From Aminicenans sp964648465 (GTDB lineage Bacteria > Acidobacteriota > Aminicenantia > Aminicenantales > Aminicenantaceae): DNA of 30,367 bases. The stretch's first letter is position 1. Each line of letters opens with the position of its first letter. Both the position numbers and the translations under genes were made by a program. Positions 1-6,822 of this stretch are shown here, piece after piece. The notes under the pieces were generated by a model. The model saw only the letters and a list, made by a program, of their open reading frames with translations, searched no databases and was not told the DNA's origin. Location: the NCBI GenBank assembly GCA_964648465.1, contig CAZYMU010000031.1, positions 1 through 30,367 on the forward strand, written 5' to 3'.

Positions 1-54
1 AAGGGGACATTTTAGCATTGCAGTTGATGGGGACACTTTTGCTTTGTTACCACA
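1..54. mobile_element. IS21-like terminal repeats (partial element end)
   Basis: Two similar units starting GGGGACA lie about 27 bases apart (near positions 3 and 30), each followed by TTTTAGCATTGC-like or TTTTGCTTTG-like sequence. Multiple short direct repeats of this kind are typical of the ends of IS21-family elements. No istA or istB reading frame is inside the window, so this would be only the outer end of an element lying to the left. The catalase promoter region follows directly. Confidence 0.45.
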
Positions 55-237
55 AGGACGAGTACAACAGCTTGCAATACAACAAGGATATTGATAAAAT
101 GTTATTGTATTGTTAGCATATTTTTAGAGGGATTTATAATTAGACGGTTCTGCGGCTGTATCTCTCTCAAAATATAGCATGCAGTATAGTAATTGTTAGC
201 TGATAAACTAAATTTATAAAATAAAAGGAGGTTTCAC

Positions 238-1755
238 ATGTCACAAGATAAAAAAATATACACTACCGGCTTTGGCGCACCCGTTGATGACGACATAAAC
301 AGCAAAACAGCAGGAAGTACAGGTTCTCTATTATTGCAAGATACTCACTTTTTAGAAAAACTTGGTCATTTTAATCGAGAACGTATACCAGAACGAGTTG
401 TGCACGCTAAGGGAGCAGGTGCACACGGCTATTTTGAGGTCACCGCTGATGTTACGAAATACACAAGAGCTAAATTTCTTTCTGAGATCGGAAAACGCAC
501 CGATGTATTTGTTCGTTTCTCCACAGTTGGGGGAGAAAAAGGATCAGCCGATGCTGAACGTGACCCTCGCGGCTTTGCTGTGAAGTTCTACACTGAGGAA
601 GGTAATTATGATATGACCGGAAATAATACCCCTGTCTTTTTTATCCGGGATCCCATGAAATTTCCAGATTTCATCCACACCCAGAAGCGTCATCCGGGGA
701 CAAATTTAAAAGATGCGGATATGTTTTGGGATTTCCTCTCGCTTACACCAGAATCGATCCATCAAGTGACTATCCTGTTTTCTGATCGGGGCACGCCAAG
801 AACTTTTCGCAACATGAATGGTTACAGTAGCCATACTTTCAAATGGTATAATGATAAAGGTGAATATTGCTGGGTACAGTATCATTTTAAAACAGAGCAA
901 GGTATTCAGAATCTTACCCGGAATGAAGCAACTAAACTGAAAGGGGAGGATCCTGATCATGCAACACGGGATCTTTTTAACGCCATTGAGCGAGGTGAGT
1001 ATCCCTCCTGGAGATTGGAAGTTCAGATTATGACTCCTGAACAAGCAAAGGAATACCGCTTTGATCCGTTCGATATAACCAAAGTTTGGTTCCATGCTGA
1101 CTTTCCTCCAATCACTATAGGACGGATGGTACTCAATCGTAATCCTAAAAATTATTTTGCTGAAGTAGAGCAGGCTGCTTTTTCTCCTGCGAATTTTGTT
1201 CCTGGGATTGCAGCATCACCAGACAAAATGCTCCAGGGGAGACTATTTTCGTATCATGATACCCACATCCATAGATTGGGTCCGAATTATCATTTGCTAC
1301 CGATAAATAGACCCAAAGCCGCAAAGGTTAATTATTATCAACGCGATGGATTCATGTGCTTCGGTGACAACAGTGGAGATAGTCCAAATTACTATCCTAA
1401 CAGCTTTGGAGGTCCGGAACCCCAGCCAAGTGCTGCTGAACCAGGATTTGATGTTTCTGGAACGGCAGGTCGCCATCCTTATACCCTCTCTGATGATGAC
1501 TTTTTTCAAGCTGGAGAACTCTATCGCCGGGTAATGACTGATGAAGACCGCGACCATATTATTGGAAACATCACCACTCATCTTTGTAATGCCCGAAAGC
1601 GGATTCAACTGCGTCAAACAGCTATTTTCTATAAAGCTGATCCTGATTATGGAAGCCGTGTGGCCAAAGGGTTAGGACTTGATGTAGCTGAAGTTAAACG
1701 ATTAGCAGAGATGTCTCAAGATGAGCGAGTTAAAGCCACTCAAGAGGGAACATAA
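238..1755 (+). CDS. katA: Catalase, monofunctional haem type, small subunit
   Basis: Converts hydrogen peroxide to water and oxygen in the cytoplasm. The 505-residue length fits small-subunit (clade 3-like) catalases. The distal haem pocket is complete: His56 in RVVHAKGAGAHG and Asn129 in GNNTPVFFIRD. The proximal haem ligand is Tyr339 in the R-x-F-x-Y motif RLFSY (Arg335, Phe337). The C-terminal helical region is present and there is no flavodoxin-like extension. A strong ribosome site (AGGAGG, 226-231) lies six bases before the ATG. There is no signal peptide, so the enzyme is cytoplasmic. It stands alone between an IS end and the cassette-like genes downstream, and its presence implies exposure to oxygen or peroxide. 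Identification is secure; the exact symbol is by analogy. Confidence 0.96.
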   Translation: MSQDKKIYTTGFGAPVDDDINSKTAGSTGSLLLQDTHFLEKLGHFNRERIPERVVHAKGAGAHGYFEVTADVTKYTRAKFLSEIGKRTDVFVRFSTVGGEKGSADAERDPRGFAVKFYTEEGNYDMTGNNTPVFFIRDPMKFPDFIHTQKRHPGTNLKDADMFWDFLSLTPESIHQVTILFSDRGTPRTFRNMNGYSSHTFKWYNDKGEYCWVQYHFKTEQGIQNLTRNEATKLKGEDPDHATRDLFNAIERGEYPSWRLEVQIMTPEQAKEYRFDPFDITKVWFHADFPPITIGRMVLNRNPKNYFAEVEQAAFSPANFVPGIAASPDKMLQGRLFSYHDTHIHRLGPNYHLLPINRPKAAKVNYYQRDGFMCFGDNSGDSPNYYPNSFGGPEPQPSAAEPGFDVSGTAGRHPYTLSDDDFFQAGELYRRVMTDEDRDHIIGNITTHLCNARKRIQLRQTAIFYKADPDYGSRVAKGLGLDVAEVKRLAEMSQDERVKATQEGT

Positions 1756-1804
1756 GAGGTAGCAATTCTTTCATTTATTCGAAGATCCTAAGATCATATA
1801 GATT

Positions 1805-1876
1805 AGCTAACAACAGCGTGCACTTGACCGTCATTCCGCTGCGTTCAATAGCGGCCCCGGAGGCATTTCGTTAACA
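1805..1876 (+). other. attC-like recombination site 1 (degenerate)
   Basis: A 72-base segment starts with AGCTAAC and ends with GTTAACA, resembling the RYYYAAC and GTTRRRY boxes of integron attC sites. Inside it is an inverted repeat CCGCT/AGCGG (1836-1840 and 1850-1854) around a nine-base loop. Pairing of the outer boxes is imperfect. It lies between the catalase stop and the next gene, where the boundary of a cassette would be. Its length matches the better site at 2476-2546. Confidence 0.35.
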
Positions 1877-1916
1877 CGCATTCCCTTATAAAACAGGAGG
1901 TGGAAAAGGAGATAAT

Positions 1917-2438
1917 ATGGCTCGAAAACAAACATATAGGGAAGAACAGAAACAGCGGGATGATCTTACTGGAGAACATACAGTTGGCGATGCTGGACAG
2001 ATAATACTGTCATGCCTATTTGTTGCGACATGGATGCTCGACACGTTCTTCTTAAATTACACTACTTTCCTTAACCACTATGTACCACTTGGCGTTAGAA
2101 TACCTTTTGGAGTCGTTTTACTTGTTCTGTCCTGCATTCTGGCAAGAAAGGGTCTGTCTATAGTATTCAGTGAGAAGAGAGAAACTCCTTGCATAATCAG
2201 GAAGAGTGTGTTCAATATTGTCCGGCATCCAATATACCTGAGCGAAATCTTGCTTTATCTTGGCATTATTATGCTTAATATATCACTTGCTGCTATATTT
2301 GTGTGGATTATTGCGATCCTATTTTTACATCACATATCACTCTACGAAGAAAGGTTGCTATTTGTTCGCTTTGGCAAGGAGTATGAACGATATATACAGG
2401 AAGTACCAATGTGGATCCCGCGTTTGCGAAAGAGATGA
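1917..2438 (+). CDS. Isoprenylcysteine carboxyl methyltransferase (ICMT/PEMT)-like membrane protein
   Basis: A 173-residue integral membrane protein with hydrophobic segments at about 27-47, 62-76 and 109-138. The C-terminal half carries the signature of the ICMT/phospholipid methyltransferase fold: RHP at 103-105 followed by IYLSE, then an EE pair at 144-145 and a GKEYERYIQEVP tail. In this family these residues bind S-adenosylmethionine at the membrane surface. Bacterial members methylate lipids or small molecules, and the substrate cannot be told from sequence. A strong ribosome site (AGGAGGTGGAAAAGGAG) precedes the ATG. The gene sits alone between two attC-like hairpins, as expected for an integron cassette. 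Confidence 0.8.
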   Translation: MARKQTYREEQKQRDDLTGEHTVGDAGQIILSCLFVATWMLDTFFLNYTTFLNHYVPLGVRIPFGVVLLVLSCILARKGLSIVFSEKRETPCIIRKSVFNIVRHPIYLSEILLYLGIIMLNISLAAIFVWIIAILFLHHISLYEERLLFVRFGKEYERYIQEVPMWIPRLRKR

Positions 2439-2475
2439 GTGGGACTGCTGACATTGATTGGTCACAACAATCCAG

Positions 2476-2546
2476 CTCTAATAAGGCGCTCTTCCTGATC
2501 GCTATTCCACCACATTCCATAGCGCAGGTGAGCTTTATCGTTAGGC
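2476..2546 (+). other. attC-like recombination site 2
   Basis: The segment ends in a perfect GTTRRRY box (GTTAGGC, 2540-2546) and begins with CTCTAATAAGGCGCTC, whose AAGGCGCTC part can pair with GAGCTTT (2530-2536). At the centre is a perfect inverted repeat CGCTAT/ATAGCG (2500-2505 and 2519-2524). Only the left outer box is off consensus. The next reading frame starts 22 bases after GTTAGGC, with its own ribosome site, as in integron cassettes. Confidence 0.5.
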
Positions 2547-2568
2547 ACATAAGAAATGGAGATGAATT

Positions 2569-3306
2569 TTGAGCAATTACGATCCAATAGAACTACTCTT
2601 TGGGGGCATGGAAAAGCTTGGGCCAGGCGACAATGCCAACACGCTGCGAGTCTTGGACCTTCTTCCAAGGAGAGATTTTCGCCTTATTGTTGATGCAGGA
2701 TGCGGGTCAGGTCGTCAAACATTAGCTCTAGCGAAAGAGCTTGGGACACTGATTCACGCTGTCGATGTGTATGAACCTTTCTTAAAGGACCTAACTCGGC
2801 GTGCGCAAGAGGCTGGCTTTGAACATCTTGTACAGCCACACTGTATAGACATGCAAGATATTGCTGAGACGTTTCAAGATATTGATTTGCTTTGGGCTGA
2901 AGGATCAGCTTATAACATCGGCTTCAGCAATGCGCTTACGAGTTGGGCATCATCGATAACGCCGAGCGGATTCTTGGTGGTCAGCGAACTGTCGTGGATA
3001 AGAGAGCAAGTTCCCGATCAAGTGAAAGCCTTTTTTCAGTCTGGCTACCCTGATATGCAATCAGTTCACCGTAATATCGAGGTGTGCGAGAATGCAGGCT
3101 ACAAGGTACTGAACACCCATACACTACCGCGAGAGTCCTGGGTCGAGGGCTACTATGACATTCTTAGGCCTCGTGCTCAAGCCCTCAAAGATCATGCGGA
3201 TGCATCCGTAAGAAAATTTGCTAGAGAGACGCTTACAGAGATCGAAATTTTTGAAATATCGCTAGATAGCTACGGCTATGTTTTCTTTGTGCTTCAGCGT
3301 GCCTAA
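2569..3306 (+). CDS. SAM-dependent class I methyltransferase
   Basis: A 245-residue soluble protein with the Rossmann-fold motif I VDAGCGSGRQT (41-51). An acidic residue follows the second strand (HAVDVYEPF), and an IDMQD motif lies further on. The family transfers the methyl group of S-adenosylmethionine; no specific substrate can be named. The start is TTG at 2569 behind GGAG (2558-2561). An ATG at 2562 is out of frame, which supports the TTG. The stop codon lies inside GCCTAAT, the likely left edge of a third attC site, as seen in integron cassettes. It is the second single-gene unit in this cassette-like stretch. Confidence 0.82.
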   Translation: MSNYDPIELLFGGMEKLGPGDNANTLRVLDLLPRRDFRLIVDAGCGSGRQTLALAKELGTLIHAVDVYEPFLKDLTRRAQEAGFEHLVQPHCIDMQDIAETFQDIDLLWAEGSAYNIGFSNALTSWASSITPSGFLVVSELSWIREQVPDQVKAFFQSGYPDMQSVHRNIEVCENAGYKVLNTHTLPRESWVEGYYDILRPRAQALKDHADASVRKFARETLTEIEIFEISLDSYGYVFFVLQRA

Positions 3307-3312
3307 TATATG
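3301..3312 (+). other. Possible left half of a truncated attC site
   Basis: GCCTAAT at 3301-3307 differs by one base from the RYYYAAC box and contains the methyltransferase stop codon. No matching GTTRRRY box or stem follows before the next gene, so if this was an attC site its right side is gone. Confidence 0.22.
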
Positions 3313-3316
3313 TTAT

Positions 3317-3904
3317 ATGGCAGAAATAGAATATTCCTCTTTAATTTTAAAAGATCAAGATATTTACGCGCAAAATAAGCCACGGGCACGTGATTTAGGC
3401 ATTCCATTTGAAGGTATTACTGGACCTTTAAATGCAATTACGGATGTGAAAGGAGTGGAGGTTGGCCGAAAAATCACTGGCCTTCAGCCTATTTGGGATA
3501 ATGAAAATGAAAATATAGACAATAGTAAGGGTTCAATCATAGTTGTTGTTGCTACCGATGCACCTTTAATTTCTAATCAACTCAAACGTTTGGCTAAGCG
3601 AGTTCCAATTGGTATTTCCAGGGTAGGAGGTTTTGGATCAAATACTTCGGGAGATATTTTTATCGCCTTTTCAACTGCAAATCCGGGCGCAGCAAGTCGT
3701 ACAGGAATTCAAGAAATCAAAATGGTTCACAATGACCAGATTAGTCCTTTATTTAAAGCTACAGCTCAAGCGACCGAAAAAGCAATTATAAACGCTTTAA
3801 TCGCCGCGGAAACTATGACTGGAATAAATGGAAATAAAATATTTTCACTTCCACATGATCAATTAAAAGAAATATTAAGAAAATACAATCGGTTAAATAA
3901 GTGA
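3317..3904 (+). pseudogene. Peptidase family S58 (DmpA-type aminopeptidase), internally deleted
   Basis: The reading frame is open for 195 residues from ATG 3317, but DmpA-type enzymes have about 370. The N-terminal part (PRARDLGIPFEG, GPLNAITDVKGVEVG) matches the start of the alpha chain. It then jumps within about 25 residues to KGSIIVVVATDAPL, the start of the beta chain. This includes the Gly-Ser junction where family members self-cleave and where Ser becomes the nucleophile. The region between, normally nearly 200 residues of the alpha chain, is missing. The remaining C-terminal part (SGDIFIAFSTAN, ALIAAETMTGINGN) is well conserved. The protein is therefore unlikely to be an active peptidase although the frame is intact. 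The join falls at GVEVG, which resembles a GV-x-VG motif further along in relatives, so recombination between short repeats is plausible. No clear ribosome site precedes it. Confidence 0.8.
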
Positions 3905-3994
3905 TTTATTGATTTATAATTAAAAAGACGGTATAAAAAATCATTGCACCTGATTCTGCTTTGCTAAAGCTACGCAGGAAAGGTGACTTTTACC

Positions 3995-4033
3995 GTTAGA
4001 TTTTTTTTGCTGCACACCGCAAAAAAACCTAAC
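3995..4033. terminator. Stem-loop between convergent genes
   Basis: GTTAG-A-TTTTTTTTGC and GCAAAAAAA-CCTAAC can pair around an eight-base loop. It lies between the S58 remnant and the end of the minus-strand vWA gene. The T-rich arm can serve as a terminator for either strand, most likely for the vWA gene. Confidence 0.4.
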
Positions 4034-4045
4034 ATTTAATCCAGA

Positions 4046-5941
4046 TTATTTGCTTAAAAGTGAACACATCTCAACAAGCTGAATAAACTCGGCTCTATAG
4101 CCGTGAAAATCCTTACCTTTTGCACTGCGTGCAAGAATTAAAACTGTCTCGTAAGAGGAGTTACCTTTATATTTTGAATCTCTGAGCAGCAATCCAAATT
4201 CAGCTACTGCTGCAGAAAATCTGAAATTATTCGAGGCCTTGCTGAACTCCACATTTTTATCAATCAGGGAACGCTCGATCAATTTGCTCTTCTCTCCATC
4301 CGGTCTTTTATATCTTAACTTCACTGTCATAACCTCTTTGCTTTTTAATGCTTTAGCAGTGATTTTTGTCTCCTGGTATTTAAGTTCATCCACTACTGGT
4401 ATCTCTTCACCGGAGCCATAAGGAACAATTTCATAAAGAGCAGTGACTGTATGGCTTGCACCGAGTTCCCCGGCATCTTTGGTGTCGTCTGCAAAATCCT
4501 CCTTTTTAAGCATCCTATCCTCATACCCTATTAGCCTGTATGCTTTTACTTTAGCAGGATTAAATTCGACCTGGATCTTTACATCCTTTGCAATAGTGAA
4601 AAGCGTTCCTCTCATATCATCAATAAAAACTTTTTTAGCCTCGAGTAAATTATCGATATAAAAATAGTTTCCATTGCCCTTATTAGCGATCTGCTCCATG
4701 CGGCCGTCCTTATAGTTCCCCATACCAAACCCCAGAACTGTCAGGAATACACCTCTTTTACGTTTTTCCTCGACCATACGCACGAGTTCGGATGAGCTTG
4801 AAATACCAATATTAAAATCCCCATCTGTAGCCAGGATGATGCGGTTATTCCCACCCTTGATAAAATTCTCGAAGGCAACCTTGTATGCCAGTTTTATTCC
4901 TTCCCCGCCTGCAGTCGAACCTCCTGCCCTCAGCCTGTCTATCGCCTCGGTAATCTTTTCTTTTTGATTTCCTGAAGTGGAAGGCAGCACAAGACCGGCT
5001 GCCCCCGCATACACTACAATCGAGATTCTGTCATTTTCACTAAGCTGCTTGACCAGCAGTTTAAATGCCGATTGGAGTAAAGGAAGTTTATTTGGAGAGC
5101 GCATAGAACCTGAAACATCCAGCAAAAAAACAAGGTTGCTTTGGGGTAAATTCTCCGTCTCCAGCTTTCTTCCCTGGAGGCCTATATGGATAAGTCTATG
5201 TTCAGGATTCCAGGGGCATGACGATATCTCGGTATTAATCGAAAATGGATATTTCTTCTTGGGAAGAGGATAGTCATAATCAAAATAATTAATCATCTCC
5301 TCAATCCGAACAGCATCCTTAAGAGGAAACTGATTGTCTTGAATAAAACGTCTTATATTCGAATAAGATGCGGTATCCACATCAATGGAAAAAGTAGACA
5401 GAGGATTGTTCATGGTATCCAGATAGATATTTTCATAGATCCGGTTGTATTCCTCTGTATTAAACCGCTGAAAATGTGAAGGAGGATACGGTTCTTGAAG
5501 TCTATGCCTGTATACATCTCCTTTTTTTGGAGATACTACCCCACCTATAACTCCACCGACGACACCGCCAAGGACACCAGCCTCTTCTGTCTCCTTTACT
5601 ATTACAGCGGTCTTTAGCGTGATAGGTTTTGGCCGGGTTATTCCTTTTTTTACCTGAACTCCAGTCAATTTCGCAATCACATAACCGTTCATCCCTGCTT
5701 TCAGGTCGTAAATCCCCACAGGAAGATTCTTAAAAACATAATATCCGTTCTGGCCTGTTATGGAGTTGTACTCGACAGTTGTTGCCTTATTTATTGCAGT
5801 AACCTTAATGCCCGGGATGCCATTTCCTTCAGTATCATAGACATATCCTGTAATAGTCCCAAAATCTGCAGACGGTGCCATTCCGAAGAGCCATGTGAAA
5901 AACATTAATCCAATAAACCCAAAAATTATTTTCTTTGACAT
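4046..5941 (-). CDS. Secreted von Willebrand factor type A protein (YfbK-like) with carboxypeptidase-regulatory-like domain
   Basis: The start at 5941 is preferred over one 45 bases upstream because GAGGAGG lies five bases before it, and it opens directly into a signal peptide (MSKKIIFGFIGLMFFTWLFG). This gives 631 residues. Residues 28-112 form a carboxypeptidase-regulatory-like beta-sandwich (GTITGYVYDTEGNGIPG, YVFKNLPVGIYDL). A Gly/Val-rich linker (121-136) and the vWA-associated N-terminal domain follow (about 160-260, with LSTFSIDVDTASYSNIRR). The vWA domain has a full metal site: DVSGS at 275-279, Thr343 and ATDGD at 371-375. The C-terminus matches the DUF3520 region of YfbK proteins. 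The family is exported; its biological role is not established. The gene stands alone. Protein-protein binding at the cell surface is inference. Confidence 0.88.
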   Translation of the reverse strand: MSKKIIFGFIGLMFFTWLFGMAPSADFGTITGYVYDTEGNGIPGIKVTAINKATTVEYNSITGQNGYYVFKNLPVGIYDLKAGMNGYVIAKLTGVQVKKGITRPKPITLKTAVIVKETEEAGVLGGVVGGVIGGVVSPKKGDVYRHRLQEPYPPSHFQRFNTEEYNRIYENIYLDTMNNPLSTFSIDVDTASYSNIRRFIQDNQFPLKDAVRIEEMINYFDYDYPLPKKKYPFSINTEISSCPWNPEHRLIHIGLQGRKLETENLPQSNLVFLLDVSGSMRSPNKLPLLQSAFKLLVKQLSENDRISIVVYAGAAGLVLPSTSGNQKEKITEAIDRLRAGGSTAGGEGIKLAYKVAFENFIKGGNNRIILATDGDFNIGISSSSELVRMVEEKRKRGVFLTVLGFGMGNYKDGRMEQIANKGNGNYFYIDNLLEAKKVFIDDMRGTLFTIAKDVKIQVEFNPAKVKAYRLIGYEDRMLKKEDFADDTKDAGELGASHTVTALYEIVPYGSGEEIPVVDELKYQETKITAKALKSKEVMTVKLRYKRPDGEKSKLIERSLIDKNVEFSKASNNFRFSAAVAEFGLLLRDSKYKGNSSYETVLILARSAKGKDFHGYRAEFIQLVEMCSLLSK

Positions 5942-6050
5942 CGTTCCTCCTCGTCTTTCATGCTTCATCATATCATTTTCTCTCACTTTCTATACAATCA
6001 TGAGAAGAAAATATTCCCTTCTAAATTAGAAAACATGAAAATTTCAGATT

Positions 6051-6100
6051 TAGTTGCAGAGTATCCGAAGGCCTTTCCGGTTGTTTTCTTTCTTCTTATA
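6051..6100 (-). pseudogene. Fragment of an FtsX/MacB-type permease gene
   Basis: Bases 6054-6082 match 13464-13492, inside the intact permease gene, at 28 of 29 positions. On the minus strand the fragment reads IRRKKTTGKAFGYSAT, which aligns with the permease segment YRREQRTGKAFGYFAI. No permease sequence extends beyond this on either side. It is therefore a relic of a second, related permease in the same orientation. Confidence 0.55.
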
Positions 6101-6121
6101 GTTATTATTTTTTATCAAATG

Positions 6122-6190
6122 TGAGTTTTAATAGTGCAGCGGACTTCGAATCCAAAGTTCGGGGATTCAAATCCCTCCGAGTGTGCTAGC
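6122..6190 (+). pseudogene. tRNA-Arg-like 3' remnant (anticodon TCG)
   Basis: GCAGCGGACTTCGAATCC resembles the end of a D-arm plus an anticodon arm with loop CTTCGAA (anticodon TCG, Arg). A T-arm-like GGGGATTCAAATCCCTCC follows. The anticodon stem keeps only three of five pairs, the base before the TTCAAAT loop is A instead of the nearly invariant G, and no 5' acceptor half is present. It cannot be a working tRNA. It sits at the left edge of the AT-rich island, where integration into a tRNA 3' end would leave such a piece. Confidence 0.4.
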
Positions 6191-6365
6191 TTTTCCCTGA
6201 TAAAGCAGGAAAAAATAGTCGACATTATTAAACTACTGCTTTCTTATTGTTAGGAAGCTCTTCACTGTGCTTTGGTATTGTTTAGTAATATTTGCCTTGT
6301 TCAGAGAGAAATATTCTTAGTTTATATACTAATGCTATTCTTTAAGAAAAGTTTACAAAAAACAA
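6191..6365. other. Intergenic, AT-rich; no gene seen
   Basis: This completes the roughly 420-base gap between the vWA gene and the 60-aa gene. Besides the permease fragment and tRNA remnant it holds only a short inverted repeat TTTTCC/GGAAAA near 6192-6214. A 29-codon plus-strand frame at 6035-6124 is best explained as the antisense of the permease fragment. Confidence 0.5.
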
Positions 6366-6548
6366 TTATTTCTTTGATAATTGACGCTTGATATTTTCTA
6401 AAAACTCCATTGCTAATTCCGACCCAAAAGCACCAGGTTTTTTTACTTGTACATCCTCAATTTTACTTTTAAATGAATTTGGGAGAAATTCCCTCTCGAA
6501 TTCTCCAATTGAACGATATTTTTTATTCCTTTTATTCTTCTTTTCCAC
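6366..6548 (-). CDS. Small basic protein encoded next to the Ntn hydrolase
   Basis: A 60-residue hydrophilic protein starting at GTG 6548, with GGGAGG nine bases upstream. It overlaps the end of the preceding frame by 17 bases, which indicates translational coupling. The N-terminus is Lys-rich, followed by YRSIGEFEREFLPNSF and a helical C-terminus (ELAMEFLENIKRQLSKK). There is no membrane segment, signal peptide or cysteine. I do not recognise a named domain. The tight linkage suggests it works with the Ntn hydrolase, perhaps as a binding partner or inhibitor; that is inference. Confidence 0.65.
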   Translation of the reverse strand: MEKKNKRNKKYRSIGEFEREFLPNSFKSKIEDVQVKKPGAFGSELAMEFLENIKRQLSKK

Positions 6549-6822
6549 TATTTTTTGCCTCCCTTTTATATTTTATAAAAAATTGAGGATTCAGTTCCGG
6601 CTTAAAATAATGTTTTCTTTTTATCCAAATAAAACCGTCTCCTTTGGATATAACTGAGACATCTATAGGACCTGCAACTGTTTCTGCTTCTATTGTTACT
6701 CTCTTTTTAAATGAAGTCAAATTTACAAGTGATTCTGCCATTGCTGCAAGTTCATCTTTTGGAAGTATTGCAACGACTCTAATCACAGGTATTGTATATG
6801 TTTTTTTTTCTATAATTTTCAA
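6532..6822 (-). CDS. C-terminal part of the Ntn hydrolase, shifted by one base
   Basis: A 96-codon frame opens at a TTG (6822) inside the upstream frame and runs through PVIRVVAILPKDELAAMAES, LVNLTSFKKRV, GPIDVSVISKGDGFIWIKRK and HYFKPELNPQFF. The upstream frame loses homology-like character after a run of nine A residues (T run 6801-6809 on the plus strand). With eight A residues the two frames would join into one protein of about 439 residues. From memory of similar bacterial proteins, this tail normally belongs to the same polypeptide as the Ntn-like N-terminus. It is therefore treated as the displaced C-terminal domain. Independent translation from the TTG is possible but lacks a good ribosome site. 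Confidence 0.6.
   Translation of the reverse strand: MKIIEKKTYTIPVIRVVAILPKDELAAMAESLVNLTSFKKRVTIEAETVAGPIDVSVISKGDGFIWIKRKHYFKPELNPQFFIKYKREAKNSGKEE

Noticed and set aside
130..150. TTATAAT half-site as a PerR box for catalase
   Set aside because: Only one half matches; in an AT-rich region that is expected by chance.
3995..4033. GTTAGA and CCTAAC boxes that might form another attC site
   Set aside because: The boxes are in the wrong order for attC on either strand, and the A/T-run stem fits a terminator between convergent genes.
6035..6124. Plus-strand 29-residue frame with a hydrophobic stretch (PVVFFLLIVIIFY), a possible small membrane protein
   Set aside because: No ribosome site, and its first half is the antisense of the permease fragment at 6051-6100.
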